Assembly (NCBI RefSeq): GCF_900172345.1
Contig: NZ_FWFY01000020.1
Span: 1-32,391, forward strand
Direction of reading: 5' to 3'
DNA: 32,391 nt
From: Limimaricola soesokkakensis
GTDB taxonomy: Bacteria > Pseudomonadota > Alphaproteobacteria > Rhodobacterales > Rhodobacteraceae
Below are positions 14,814 through 23,096 of the stretch, piece by piece (the first letter of the stretch is position 1; every line of letters begins with the position of its first letter). Made by a program: the position numbers and the translations under genes. The notes below the pieces were generated by a model. It was not told the DNA's origin, searched no databases, and saw nothing but the letters and a program-made list of their open reading frames with translations.

Positions 14814-15598
14814 CCGACCCGGTCCAGCATCTCGCGGATCATCGCCGCGACCTCGTCGGGCCGCTCGATGCAGGGCAGATGCCCTGCCCCGTCGAGGCAG
14901 CGATATTCGGCCCCCGGCACCAGCGCGGCCAGTGCCGAGACCAGCTCCGGCGGGGTCGCGCCGTCATCGCTGCCCGCGAGGCAGAGCGTCGGCACCGCGA
15001 TGCCGCGCGCCGCCTCGGTGAGGTCGGCGTCACGGATCGCCCGGCAGACCGCCGCGTAGCCTGAGGCCGGGGTTCGGGTCAGCATCATCCGCCAGCCTGC
15101 CAGCATCTCGGGCTGCGCGGCGCGGTAGCCCGGCGAGAGCCAGCGTTCGAGGATGGTCTCGGACATGGCAGCGATGCCGTCGCTCTCGACCGTGTCGATC
15201 CGCGCGTTCCAGCTGGCGTCGTCGCCGATCCTGTGGCCGGTGTTCGACAGGATCAGCCCGGCCACGAGATCGGGCCGCTCCGCCGACAGGGCCTGCGCGA
15301 TCATGCCGCCGACCGAAACGCCGCAGACCAGCGCGCCCGACAGCCCGTGCAGATCCATCAGCCCGGCGAGATCGGCGGCGTGGCCCTCCATCCCGAGCGG
15401 CCCCTCCTCCGACAGGCCGTGGCCGCGCTTGTCCCACAAAAGGAGCGGCGTCTCGGGGTCGAGCCTGGCCACCACCGCCTGCCAGATCCGCAGATCGGTG
15501 CCGAGCGAGTTAGCGAACACCACCGGCCGGCCGCGCCCCTCGCGGATCACATGATGCAACACGGCGCCGTTCGGCGCGGCGAAACGCAGCCCGCTCAT
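14810..15598 (-). CDS. pcaD: 3-oxoadipate enol-lactonase
   Basis: This 262-residue alpha/beta hydrolase opens beta-ketoadipate enol-lactone to beta-ketoadipate. The nucleophile is S95 in GVSVGGM, with the acid at D211/D212 (LAGSDDGATP) and the base at H240 (GAGHLPC). WDKRGHGLS and VVFANSLGTDLRIW are typical of PcaD. It is not fused to PcaC, which is encoded separately in this operon. ATG (15596-15598) overlaps the stop of the BKACE gene as ATGA. A longer upstream frame was rejected because it only shadows that gene. Confidence 0.9.
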   Translation of the reverse strand: MSGLRFAAPNGAVLHHVIREGRGRPVVFANSLGTDLRIWQAVVARLDPETPLLLWDKRGHGLSEEGPLGMEGHAADLAGLMDLHGLSGALVCGVSVGGMIAQALSAERPDLVAGLILSNTGHRIGDDASWNARIDTVESDGIAAMSETILERWLSPGYRAAQPEMLAGWRMMLTRTPASGYAAVCRAIRDADLTEAARGIAVPTLCLAGSDDGATPPELVSALAALVPGAEYRCLDGAGHLPCIERPDEVAAMIREMLDRVG

Positions 15599-16437
15599 GC
15601 CACGCCCTTCGGCATCCGCAGTCCCAGCATCTCGCGCGCCTGCGCCCATGTCGCGACGGGACGCTCGTATTTCTCGCAGAGATCGGCGGTGCGCTTGACC
15701 AGCGCCGCGTTCGAGGGCGCGAGCCGGTCGCGGTCAAGCCGGACGTTGTCCTCGAGCCCGGTGCGGGTGTGCCCGCCCTTGGCGATCGCCCATTCATTGA
15801 CGGTGATCTGCGCCGCGCCGATCCCGGCCGCGCACCATAGCGCGTCAGGCGCGAGCCGCTTCAGGGTCTCGATGTAGAAATCGAAGATCGGCTCGTCGAC
15901 CGGCATCGCGTTCATCACCCCCATCACGAACTGCACATATAGTGGTGCCGCGATCCGCCCATTTTGCGCCATGCGGGTGGCCTGCACGATGTGGCTGAGG
16001 TCAAAGGCTTCGATCTCGGGCTTGATGCGATGCTTCACCATCTCCGACGCCAGCCAGTCGACCAGATCCGGCGGGTTCTCGTAAACCCGCGTCGGGAAGT
16101 TGTTCGAGCCCACCGAGAGCGAGGCCATGTCCGGCGCCAGCGGCAGCATGCCGCCGCGCGCCTGCCCGGCGCCCGAGCGGCCGCCGGTGGAGAGCTGCAC
16201 GATCATGCCTGGGCAGTACTTTTCGATCCCCTCTTTCAGCCGGGCAAAGCGTTCGGGGTCCGAGGTCGGCCTGCCCTCGTCGTCGCGCACGTGGCAGTGG
16301 GCGATGGACGCCCCGGCCTCGAAGGCCTCCTGCGTGCTCTCGATCTGTTCGTCGATGCTGATTGGCACCGCCGGATTGTTCTCCTTGGTCGGCAGGGAGC
16401 CGGTGATCGCGACGCAGATGATGCAGGGATCGGACAT
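15595..16437 (-). CDS. Beta-keto acid cleavage enzyme (BKACE, DUF849)
   Basis: This 280-residue TIM-barrel protein belongs to the BKACE/3-keto-5-aminohexanoate cleavage family, which condenses a beta-keto acid with acetyl-CoA to give acetoacetate and a new acyl-CoA. Zinc-binding histidines are visible at H47 and H49 (AHCHVRDDEGRPT). LSTGGRSG and GGHTRTGLEDN are family motifs, the latter with the conserved glutamate. The gene lies inside the pca operon, 10 bp after pcaG and overlapping pcaD, with GAGGGG as ribosome binding site. Beta-ketoadipate is therefore the obvious substrate candidate, giving succinyl-CoA plus acetoacetate. That reaction is inferred from family chemistry and position, not shown. 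Confidence 0.85.
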   Translation of the reverse strand: MSDPCIICVAITGSLPTKENNPAVPISIDEQIESTQEAFEAGASIAHCHVRDDEGRPTSDPERFARLKEGIEKYCPGMIVQLSTGGRSGAGQARGGMLPLAPDMASLSVGSNNFPTRVYENPPDLVDWLASEMVKHRIKPEIEAFDLSHIVQATRMAQNGRIAAPLYVQFVMGVMNAMPVDEPIFDFYIETLKRLAPDALWCAAGIGAAQITVNEWAIAKGGHTRTGLEDNVRLDRDRLAPSNAALVKRTADLCEKYERPVATWAQAREMLGLRMPKGVA

Positions 16438-16447
16438 GCAAGGCCCC

Positions 16448-17050
16448 TCAAATGTCGAAGAAAATGGTCTCGGCCTCGCCCTGCAGCCGGATGTCGAAAC
16501 GGTAGGTGCCGTCGCCCTCGGGCCGGGCCATCAACGTGCTGATCCGGTCCCGGTGCTCGATCCGCGCGAGGATCGGGTCGGCGGCATTGGCTTCCTGCTC
16601 GTCGGCGAAATAGATCCGCGTCTGCAGCCCGAGATTGATGCCGCGCGCCACGATCCAGACCGAGACATGCGGCGCCTGCATCCGCCCGTCGCGAAACGGC
16701 ACGGCCCCCGGCTTCACGGTCTCGAAGGCGAAGGCGCCGGTCTCCATGTCGCCCGCCTGCCGGCCCCAGCCGGTGAAGGCGGGGTCGGCGCCGTCCTGCC
16801 CGGCATAGAGCCCGGCGGCGTCGGCCTGCCAGATCTCGACCATCGCGTCGCGCAACGCCGCGCCGGTGCCGTCATAGACGGTGCCGCGCAGGGTGATTTG
16901 CTCGCCGCGCACCGCGCCGAGCACCATCCGCTGGCCGAGATCCTCGTCATAGACCCCGTCGATCCCGGCGAAGTTCGGCAGCGCACCGATATGCACATAG
17001 GGCCCGGCGGTCTGGCTCGGGCTTTCCTTCAGCCGCTCGATCCGTTGCAT
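16448..17050 (-). CDS. pcaG: Protocatechuate 3,4-dioxygenase alpha subunit
   Basis: The 200-residue alpha chain of protocatechuate 3,4-dioxygenase has the intradiol dioxygenase fold (SQTAGPYVHIG, LRGTVYDGTGAALRDAMVEIWQAD, MQAPHVSVWIVARGI) but lacks the complete iron ligand set, as expected for PcaG. It assembles with PcaH, which holds the iron. The start is ATG 17048-17050, sharing one base with the pcaH stop (TGATG); an adjacent GTG one codon upstream is possible. The C-terminal half (RIEHRDRISTLMARPEGDGTYRFDIRLQG) is standard for the family. Confidence 0.92.
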   Translation of the reverse strand: MQRIERLKESPSQTAGPYVHIGALPNFAGIDGVYDEDLGQRMVLGAVRGEQITLRGTVYDGTGAALRDAMVEIWQADAAGLYAGQDGADPAFTGWGRQAGDMETGAFAFETVKPGAVPFRDGRMQAPHVSVWIVARGINLGLQTRIYFADEQEANAADPILARIEHRDRISTLMARPEGDGTYRFDIRLQGEAETIFFDI

Positions 17051-17829
17051 CACAGCCCCTCCATGCGGTTCTCGAACAGGGTCTGCCGCCGCCCCCTGAG
17101 CACGATGTCGAAGCGGTAGACGCGAGCATCCATCGGGATCGTCGCCTCCATGTCGAGCCTCGCCACCAGGCTCTCGATCCCCTCGCGGCTCGGGATGGTG
17201 CCGACGATCGGGCAGTGCCAGATCATCGGGTCGCCATCGAAATACATCTGGGTGATCAGCCGCTGGCCCCAGCTTCGGCCGAACACCGAGAAATGGATAT
17301 GCGCGGGCCGCCAGTCATTCGGCCCGTTGGGCCACGGGTATGGGCCGGGCTGGATGGTGCGGAACTCGTAGTTGCCGAATTCGTCGGTGATGCAGCGCCC
17401 GCAGCCGCCGAAATCCGGGTCCAGCGGGGCGAGATAGCCCTCCTTCTTGTGGCGGTAGCGCCCGCCGGCATTAGCCTGCCAGACCTCGACCAGCGAATGC
17501 GGCACGCCGCGTCCGTCCTCGTCGAGAACGCGCCCCTGCACCACGATCCGCGGCCCGATCGCGCCCTCGGGCGACTTGGCATAGTTGTGGATCAGGTCGG
17601 CGTCCAATGGTCCGAGCATGTCCTGGGTGAAGACCGGACCGGTTTCCTCGCTCAGCGTGGTCGAGAAGGAGATCGGAGCGCGGACGGGCGAGCGCGCCAC
17701 CGAGGTCTTGTAGGGCGGCGTCAGCGCCGCTGGATGCCAAGCCCGGTCGCGGGCATAGAGACCGCCGCCGGGGGCGGCATGGCCGCCCGGCGTCTGGGTC
17801 ACGGCTTGTTTCTGCTGGAACGCGCTCAT
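17050..17829 (-). CDS. pcaH: Protocatechuate 3,4-dioxygenase beta subunit
   Basis: The 259-residue catalytic chain cleaves protocatechuate with O2 to 3-carboxy-cis,cis-muconate. All four Fe(III) ligands can be placed: Y125 (GGRYRHK), Y164 (PGPYPWPNG), H177 and H179 ([11 protein letters not shown]). Their spacings (39, 13 and 2) are the same as in the Pseudomonas enzyme. The N-terminal stretch up to about residue 30 is longer and glycine-rich. ATG (17827-17829) overlaps the pcaC stop as ATGA, and pcaG follows directly, so the subunits are translated together. Confidence 0.95.
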   Translation of the reverse strand: MSAFQQKQAVTQTPGGHAAPGGGLYARDRAWHPAALTPPYKTSVARSPVRAPISFSTTLSEETGPVFTQDMLGPLDADLIHNYAKSPEGAIGPRIVVQGRVLDEDGRGVPHSLVEVWQANAGGRYRHKKEGYLAPLDPDFGGCGRCITDEFGNYEFRTIQPGPYPWPNGPNDWRPAHIHFSVFGRSWGQRLITQMYFDGDPMIWHCPIVGTIPSREGIESLVARLDMEATIPMDARVYRFDIVLRGRRQTLFENRMEGL

Positions 17830-18203
17830 GCCGCCTCCATCTCGTCGAAGGTCTTCTTTGCGATCGCGATCGCGTGGTTGGCGCGCGGCACGCCCGCATA
17901 GATCGCGACATGCAGCAGCGCTTCGAGCACGTCGTCGCGGCTCGCGCCGGTATTGGCCGTGGCGCGGATATGCAGCGCCAGCTCCGCGTCGTTGCCAAGC
18001 CCCGCCAGCAGCGCGATGGTCAGCATCGAGCGTTCGCGGTCGCTGATCGTGTCGCGGCTCCAGACATGGCCCCAGGCCGCGTCGGTGATCAGCGCCTGGA
18101 ACGGCGCGTCGAAGCCTGTCTTGGCCGCCTCAGCGCGGTCGACATGCATGTCGCCCAGCACCCGCCGCCGCGTTGCCGTACCCGCATCCGTGATACTGTT
18201 CAT
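17826..18203 (-). CDS. pcaC: 4-carboxymuconolactone decarboxylase
   Basis: This 125-residue alpha-helical protein of the carboxymuconolactone decarboxylase family converts 4-carboxymuconolactone to beta-ketoadipate enol-lactone. Segments typical of PcaC are [58 protein letters not shown] and [11 protein letters not shown]; the glutamate and histidine of the family active site fall within them. The length is normal for a stand-alone PcaC. ATG 18201-18203 overlaps the quiC stop as ATGA, continuing the chain of coupled genes. Confidence 0.94.
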   Translation of the reverse strand: MNSITDAGTATRRRVLGDMHVDRAEAAKTGFDAPFQALITDAAWGHVWSRDTISDRERSMLTIALLAGLGNDAELALHIRATANTGASRDDVLEALLHVAIYAGVPRANHAIAIAKKTFDEMEAA

Positions 18204-20101
18204 GATTTTGGTATCCCTTTTGGCCGAACCAATCGCTTCTGGGCAGCGATACGGAACGGCGCGTTCGGCGCGCCATAGCCCGCATAGGTGCCGCGCCGTT
18301 CGACGATTTCGAAGAACAGCCCACCCGGCGTCGGTTGGGAGTAAAGCTGGAAGAACTCACCTCCTGCATCCCGGTCATACATGATCTGCCCAGCCCGCAA
18401 CCGGGCCAGCAGGCCGGGATCCAGATCGAAGCGCGCAGCGAGGTCATCGTAATAGTTCGACGGGATCGGCAGCGGCGCAAAGCCTATCCCCGTCAATGCG
18501 GTCGAGGTGGCAAGAATGTCGTCGCAGGCGAAGGCGGTGTGCTGCACGGCCGAGTTGAAGCTGTCGGCGAGGAAGCGGCCTGCGAAGGTGCGATGCGTCT
18601 CTGCCCCGTTCAATGTCAGCCGCAGCGCGCCTTCGGGCGCCTCGATTGCCTGGCTACGCACCAGCCCGTCGGGATCGGCGACGTCGACCATCGGGGATTT
18701 CACGAGATCGAAGATCGAAGTGTAGAACAGCGCCCAACTCAGCATCTCATCATAGGCCATGGTCTCGCCCAGATGGTCGATGCGGGTCAGGCCGGCATCG
18801 CCCCCCCCTGCGCCTGATCCTGTGTCGGCCTCAGCAACGAACTCGCGCTCCCAGACCCCGGCGAGATCGGCGCTGTCATCGATGAAGTGCATCACCGAGC
18901 CGCCGACACCCCGGATCGCTGGAATGTCGGTTTCGCCCGGCCCGACCGGCTGGTGAAAGGGGTTCGCGCCGAGCGCACGTGCTCGCTCCATCGTTGCGGC
19001 TGCGTCCGACACGCCGATGCCAATGTCGCAGATCCCGGTGCCATGAGTGACGTAAGCGCTGTGCGCGAAGCCGCTCGTCTCGGTATTGACCACAATTCGG
19101 ATCTTGCCCTGCTGCCACAGCTCGACCGACTTCGTTCGGTGCCGCCCCGTGCGCGCGAAGCCGAGCGCGGCGAGTTGGCGGGTCAGATCGCCGCTTTCGG
19201 CAGCGGAAGTTGCAAATTCTATGAACTCAATCCCGGTGGCGGCGATCCGGTCGGGGATGGGGGGCAGGCCTACCTCGACCCCCGGCTCCTCGCGCCGCAC
19301 CCGGTCGAGCAGGTGCACCAGCGAGCGGTGCCCATCGCGGGCCACCGTCTCGGGCCGCCCGCCCCGGAACTGGTCGTTGAAGATCTCGAGGCTGACTGGC
19401 CCGCGATAACCAGTGGCCATCACCGCGCGCATGAAGGCCGTCACGTCGAGATCGCCCTCGCCGGGCATGTTGCGGAAGTGGCGCGACCAGTAGAGCAGGT
19501 CCATCTCGATCAGCGGCGCATCGGCGAGTTGCACGAAGAAGATCCGGTCGCCCGGAACACGGCGGATCGTCTCGGGGTCGAGCTTGCGACCCAGCGTGTG
19601 GAAGCTGTCGAGGATCAGCCCGACATTGGGATGGTCGGCGCGACGCACCACCTCCCAAGCATCGCGATGATCGTTGACGTGCCGCCCCCAGGCCAGCGCC
19701 TCGTAGCCGACGCGCAGGCCGCGCTTCGCCGCCCGCTCGCCCAGTTCACGGAAATCGTCCGCCGCGCGGTCTATGCCACCTATGGCATCGGAGGCCACCG
19801 ACGAGCAGACCAGCACCAGATCTGTGCCGAGCTGCTGCATGAGGTCGAATTTGCGCTCGGCCCGGTCGAAGGCCTTCACGCGGCGCGCACCGACCAGCCC
19901 CTCGAAGTCGCGAAACGGCTGGAAGATCTCGATTCCAAGCCCATGGTCGCGGATCATCGCGCCGATCTCGGCGGGCGAGCCGGCTTCGGCGATGAAATCC
20001 TGTTCGAAAATTTCGATGCCGTCGAAGCCCGCGGCCGCGATCGCTTCGAGCTTCTCGCGCAGGTTACCGGGCACAGAGACCGTGGCGATGGAGCGGCGCA
20101 T
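18200..20101 (-). CDS. quiC: 3-dehydroshikimate dehydratase fused to HPPD-like domain
   Basis: This 633-residue two-domain protein is of the QuiC1 type. Residues 1-270 form a TIM barrel with metal ligands E134 (GYEALAWG), D165 (LILDSFH), Q191 (VQLAD) and E239 (SLEIFND), plus H168 and S206. These positions correspond to those described for Pseudomonas QuiC1. This domain dehydrates 3-dehydroshikimate to protocatechuate. Residues about 285-630 form a VOC/4-hydroxyphenylpyruvate-dioxygenase-like domain that keeps a two-His-one-Glu set (H443 in DHLGE, H521 in QHTAF, E598 in FFEIVER). The role of the second domain is not settled in the family. The gene follows the dehydrogenase gene by 2 bp and overlaps pcaC, linking hydroaromatic oxidation to ring cleavage. 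Confidence 0.92.
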   Translation of the reverse strand: MRRSIATVSVPGNLREKLEAIAAAGFDGIEIFEQDFIAEAGSPAEIGAMIRDHGLGIEIFQPFRDFEGLVGARRVKAFDRAERKFDLMQQLGTDLVLVCSSVASDAIGGIDRAADDFRELGERAAKRGLRVGYEALAWGRHVNDHRDAWEVVRRADHPNVGLILDSFHTLGRKLDPETIRRVPGDRIFFVQLADAPLIEMDLLYWSRHFRNMPGEGDLDVTAFMRAVMATGYRGPVSLEIFNDQFRGGRPETVARDGHRSLVHLLDRVRREEPGVEVGLPPIPDRIAATGIEFIEFATSAAESGDLTRQLAALGFARTGRHRTKSVELWQQGKIRIVVNTETSGFAHSAYVTHGTGICDIGIGVSDAAATMERARALGANPFHQPVGPGETDIPAIRGVGGSVMHFIDDSADLAGVWEREFVAEADTGSGAGGGDAGLTRIDHLGETMAYDEMLSWALFYTSIFDLVKSPMVDVADPDGLVRSQAIEAPEGALRLTLNGAETHRTFAGRFLADSFNSAVQHTAFACDDILATSTALTGIGFAPLPIPSNYYDDLAARFDLDPGLLARLRAGQIMYDRDAGGEFFQLYSQPTPGGLFFEIVERRGTYAGYGAPNAPFRIAAQKRLVRPKGIPKS

Positions 20102-20103
20102 GA

Positions 20104-20937
20104 TCAGTCCTTCCTGAGACGGGCGCGCAGCGCGTCTTCGTCAAGGCTGCGTCCGGTAAAGAGCCGTGAGGCGTGGACCCCCTGATAAAAATAGAGCTCC
20201 CAGCCGGAGATGATCTGCAAGCCCTCGGCTGCCGCATCGGTGAGGAACTGCGTGTCCTCGGGCGTGTAGACCGCGTCGAAAGCCCAGGCCGCGCCCGCCA
20301 TCGCCGCGCGCGGCAGCGGGGTTCCGGGATAGCCGACCATACCGAGCGGCGTGCAGTTGATCAGCCCGTCGCATCCCCGCGCCGCCGCCTCGGCGTCGCC
20401 CGCCACCTCGACCATCATCGCCGGCGCCGCAGCGCGGAGCTCGGCGGCCAACGTCTCGGCCTTGGCGCGATCGCGATCCACCAGCCGCAGCGCGGTGGCG
20501 CCCAGCCCCGCCAGCCCGAAGGCCACGGCGCGGCCCACGCCGCCGGTGCCGATCATCAGCACCCTGCCCGGGGCCACCGCGCCGCGCACCCTGGCATGCG
20601 CAGCCTTGAAGCCGGTGAAGTCGGTGTTGTGCCCCTTTGCCCTGTCGGCCGCGAACAGCACGGTGTTGACCGCGCCGATGCCGCGCACCAGCGGGTCGTC
20701 GACCGTGACCTTGCGCGCCGCGACCTCCTTGTAAGGGTAGGTAACGTTGATCCCGGCCCGGGTCGTGGCGCAATCTGCGAACACCGCGTCGAAGTCACGG
20801 CCGAGCTCGGCGGGGATCAGGCTGTCGTAGACGGTCGGTATCCCCAGCATCTCGCCGGCGATGCGATGCAGCAGCGGCGAGCGCGAGGCGCGGATGTTAT
20901 CGCCGATCAACCCGAGACGGAGCGTGTCGCCTGGCAT
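20104..20937 (-). CDS. aroE: Shikimate/quinate dehydrogenase, probably catabolic
   Basis: This 277-residue AroE-superfamily enzyme has the substrate site SRSP (18-21), NVTYPYKE with catalytic K70, GAVNTV, and HNTDFTGF with catalytic D106. The nucleotide motif is GTGGVG (130-135). The second beta strand ends in D154 (RLVDRDRAK) where NADP-dependent biosynthetic AroE usually has NRT. An acidic residue here is typical of NAD-dependent catabolic quinate/shikimate dehydrogenases. The ATG at 20935-20937 is preferred because AAGGGA lies eight bases upstream; ATG 20955, one base after the tctA stop, is the alternative. The context (transporter before, QuiC after) supports a catabolic role over biosynthesis. 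Confidence 0.88.
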   Translation of the reverse strand: MPGDTLRLGLIGDNIRASRSPLLHRIAGEMLGIPTVYDSLIPAELGRDFDAVFADCATTRAGINVTYPYKEVAARKVTVDDPLVRGIGAVNTVLFAADRAKGHNTDFTGFKAAHARVRGAVAPGRVLMIGTGGVGRAVAFGLAGLGATALRLVDRDRAKAETLAAELRAAAPAMMVEVAGDAEAAARGCDGLINCTPLGMVGYPGTPLPRAAMAGAAWAFDAVYTPEDTQFLTDAAAEGLQIISGWELYFYQGVHASRLFTGRSLDEDALRARLRKD

Positions 20938-20956
20938 GGTATGGTCCCTTGGCATG

Positions 20957-22480
20957 TCAGACCCCGTCGCCCCGGGCCCGCGCGGTGCCGAAGCGAGCGC
21001 GCAACCCGGTCCAGAGCGGGGTCTGGCTGATGAAGATGAAGACGACGGCGCCGAACAGCACCAGCGACAGCGGGCTGGTGAAGATGCCCATGAACAGCCT
21101 TCCCAGATCCTCCTGCTCGGAGATGATCGCCCGGCGCCAGTTCTCGTCGATCAGCCGGCTCAGGATCACGCCGAGAATGACGGGGCCGACCTGGTAGCCG
21201 TAGGTCTTCAGCAGGTAGCCGAAGGCGCCGAACAGCAGCATCCAGTAGACGTCGGTGATCGAGTTGTTCACCGCATAGGCGCCGACGATTGACAGCAGCA
21301 GGATCAGCGGGATCAGCACCGCGCGCGGCATCTCGACGATCTTGGTGAACAACCGGATGCCGGTCAGGCCGAAGATCAGCATGAAGATGTTGGCCAGCAC
21401 CAGCGCGCCGGTAATGAACCAGAACATCTGCGGCTGCTCGATCATCAGCATCGGTCCCGGGTTCAGCCCGTGGATGAACATCGCGCCGATGATGATCGCG
21501 GTCACCGCGTCGCCGGGAATGCCCAGCGTCAGCATCGGGATGAAGGCGCCGCCGACGGCGGCGTTGTTGGCGGTCTCGGGCGCCACAAGTCCCTCGGCCG
21601 CGCCCTCGCCGAACGGCACCTCGGGCTTCTTGGTGACCCGCTTGGCGTGGTCGTAGGCCATCAGTGCCGCGATGTCGCCGCCCGTGCCCGGCAGCGCGCC
21701 TATGATCACCCCGATCGACGAGGTCTGCAGCGACAGCGGGAGGTATTTGCCCACCGCCCGCCAGGAGGGCACGATCCGGCCAATGGTCTGCTTCACCGCC
21801 GCCTTGTCGATATGATGCAGCTGCGTCAGCGCCTCGGAGACGCCGAACAGCCCGATCATCACCGCGATGAAGGAAATCCCGCCCCACAGCTCGACCATGC
21901 CGAAGGTAAAGCGCTCTTCGGCGGTGAGCGGGTCGAGGCCGACCGCGCCGATCAGGAGCCCGAGCGCGCCCGCGAACACCCCCTTGAGCAGGCTCTCGCC
22001 CGAGAGCGAGCCGACCAGCAGGATGCCGAGGATCGCCAGCAGCATGTAGTCGCGCGGCTGGAAGGTCAGCGCGAACTCCGACACGAAGGGCGCGGCCACC
22101 GCCAGAACGCCGATGCCGATGAAGCCGCCGACGAAGGACATGACGGTCGACAGCCCGATCGCTTCACCGGCCTGCCCCTTCTGCGCCAGCGGGTAGCCGT
22201 CGAGCGCGGTGGCGATCGCCGAGGGCGCGCCGGGGATGTTCAGCAGGATCGCGGTGCGCGAGCCGCCATAAACCCCGCCCATGTAGATGCCGACCATCAG
22301 GCACAGCGCCGGGTAGACGTCCCAGGCGAAGGTGAAGGAGATCAGGATCGACACCGCCATGGTCACCGACAGGCCGGGGATGGCGCCCACATAGATGCCC
22401 GCGAAGGTGCCAAGCGCGACCAGCCCAAGAAGCTTGAGGTCAAGCCAGGAGATCAGGAAGAATTGCAGCGCTTCGGTCAT
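20957..22480 (-). CDS. tctA: Tripartite tricarboxylate transporter, large membrane subunit
   Basis: This 507-residue, strongly hydrophobic TctA-family protein probably has about 12 membrane helices. The conserved TTT segment GGVYGGSRTAILLNIPGAPSAIATALDGYPLAQKG is visible around residues 66-102, and a related repeat occurs near TSSIGVIIGALPGTGGDIAALMAYDHAKR. It is the sodium- or proton-coupled translocating subunit working with TctB and the periplasmic TctC. ATG (22478-22480) overlaps the tctB stop as ATGA. By operon membership the likely cargo is shikimate, quinate, protocatechuate or a similar carboxylate. Confidence 0.9.
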   Translation of the reverse strand: MTEALQFFLISWLDLKLLGLVALGTFAGIYVGAIPGLSVTMAVSILISFTFAWDVYPALCLMVGIYMGGVYGGSRTAILLNIPGAPSAIATALDGYPLAQKGQAGEAIGLSTVMSFVGGFIGIGVLAVAAPFVSEFALTFQPRDYMLLAILGILLVGSLSGESLLKGVFAGALGLLIGAVGLDPLTAEERFTFGMVELWGGISFIAVMIGLFGVSEALTQLHHIDKAAVKQTIGRIVPSWRAVGKYLPLSLQTSSIGVIIGALPGTGGDIAALMAYDHAKRVTKKPEVPFGEGAAEGLVAPETANNAAVGGAFIPMLTLGIPGDAVTAIIIGAMFIHGLNPGPMLMIEQPQMFWFITGALVLANIFMLIFGLTGIRLFTKIVEMPRAVLIPLILLLSIVGAYAVNNSITDVYWMLLFGAFGYLLKTYGYQVGPVILGVILSRLIDENWRRAIISEQEDLGRLFMGIFTSPLSLVLFGAVVFIFISQTPLWTGLRARFGTARARGDGV

Positions 22481-22995
22481 TGCGTGTCACCCCCGGAGAA
22501 CAGGTTGCCCAGCCAGGCCAGGATCTCGCCCTCGGGCACGACCCCCGACGGCATCAGCACGGTGAACACCAGCCGGAAGATCACATAGACCAAGGCCAGC
22601 GAGGCCAGCGAGACGCCGAAGGACCACAGCAGGCCCCGGCGGCGCAGCGCAAAGATCGACACGGTCAGGAACAGCAGCGATGTCGGCAGGAATCCCAGCG
22701 GCTTCAGCAGCAGCGCATAGCCCAGCATCATCGCGAACATCGCCAGGATCACCGGCGGGGCCACGTCCGTGAAGAACCGCAGCGCCATGCGCTCGCGCAG
22801 CCGCAGCGTCTTGATCAGGATCGCCACCGAGGTCACCAGCATCGCGAAGGCCGCGGCCATCGGGAACGCCCCGGGCGAGGACAACGCCTCGAAGCCCGAG
22901 ATCAGGATCGCCTGCCACAGCAGGAAACCGCTCAACCCGACGAGGACCACCGCGAAGGCGGTCTCGCCGGGCATCTTCTTGGATGGATCGTGCAT
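22477..22995 (-). CDS. tctB: Tripartite tricarboxylate transporter, small membrane subunit
   Basis: This 172-residue TctB-family protein has four predicted membrane segments (around residues 13-33, 43-60, 77-100 and 118-150 by hydrophobicity). The family is poorly conserved, but size, topology and position between tctC and tctA are decisive. ATG 22993-22995 was chosen because GGGAGG lies seven bases upstream; the longer frame runs through the intergenic hairpin and into tctC. It forms the membrane complex with TctA. Confidence 0.85.
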   Translation of the reverse strand: MHDPSKKMPGETAFAVVLVGLSGFLLWQAILISGFEALSSPGAFPMAAAFAMLVTSVAILIKTLRLRERMALRFFTDVAPPVILAMFAMMLGYALLLKPLGFLPTSLLFLTVSIFALRRRGLLWSFGVSLASLALVYVIFRLVFTVLMPSGVVPEGEILAWLGNLFSGGDTQ

Positions 22996-23063
22996 GAATC
23001 GCCTCCCTGGCGGGGCATGGACGCGGGAAAGGGAATGTACGGGCCGGGACGGCCGCGAAAGGG

Positions 23064-23088
23064 GGCGGGCCGCGCGCGGCGGCCCGCC
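23064..23088 (-). promoter_or_regulatory. GC-rich stem-loop between tctC and tctB
   Basis: GGCGGGCCGC (23064-23073) pairs perfectly with GCGGCCCGCC (23079-23088) around a 5-nt loop, just downstream of the tctC stop codon. There is no T-run. As with the hairpin after the ABC binding-protein gene at 6460, the likely job is to stabilise the upstream transcript or reduce read-through, giving more binding protein than membrane protein. Confidence 0.5.
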
Positions 23089-23096
23089 GGTCCGCG

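Noticed and set aside
18887-20185. 432-codon plus-strand open frame
   Set aside because: It is antisense to quiC, whose catalytic residues are all identifiable; the plus-strand product has no recognisable motif.
21470-22588. 372-codon plus-strand open frame
   Set aside because: It is the antisense shadow of tctA/tctB with extreme Arg/His/Asp/Gln composition.
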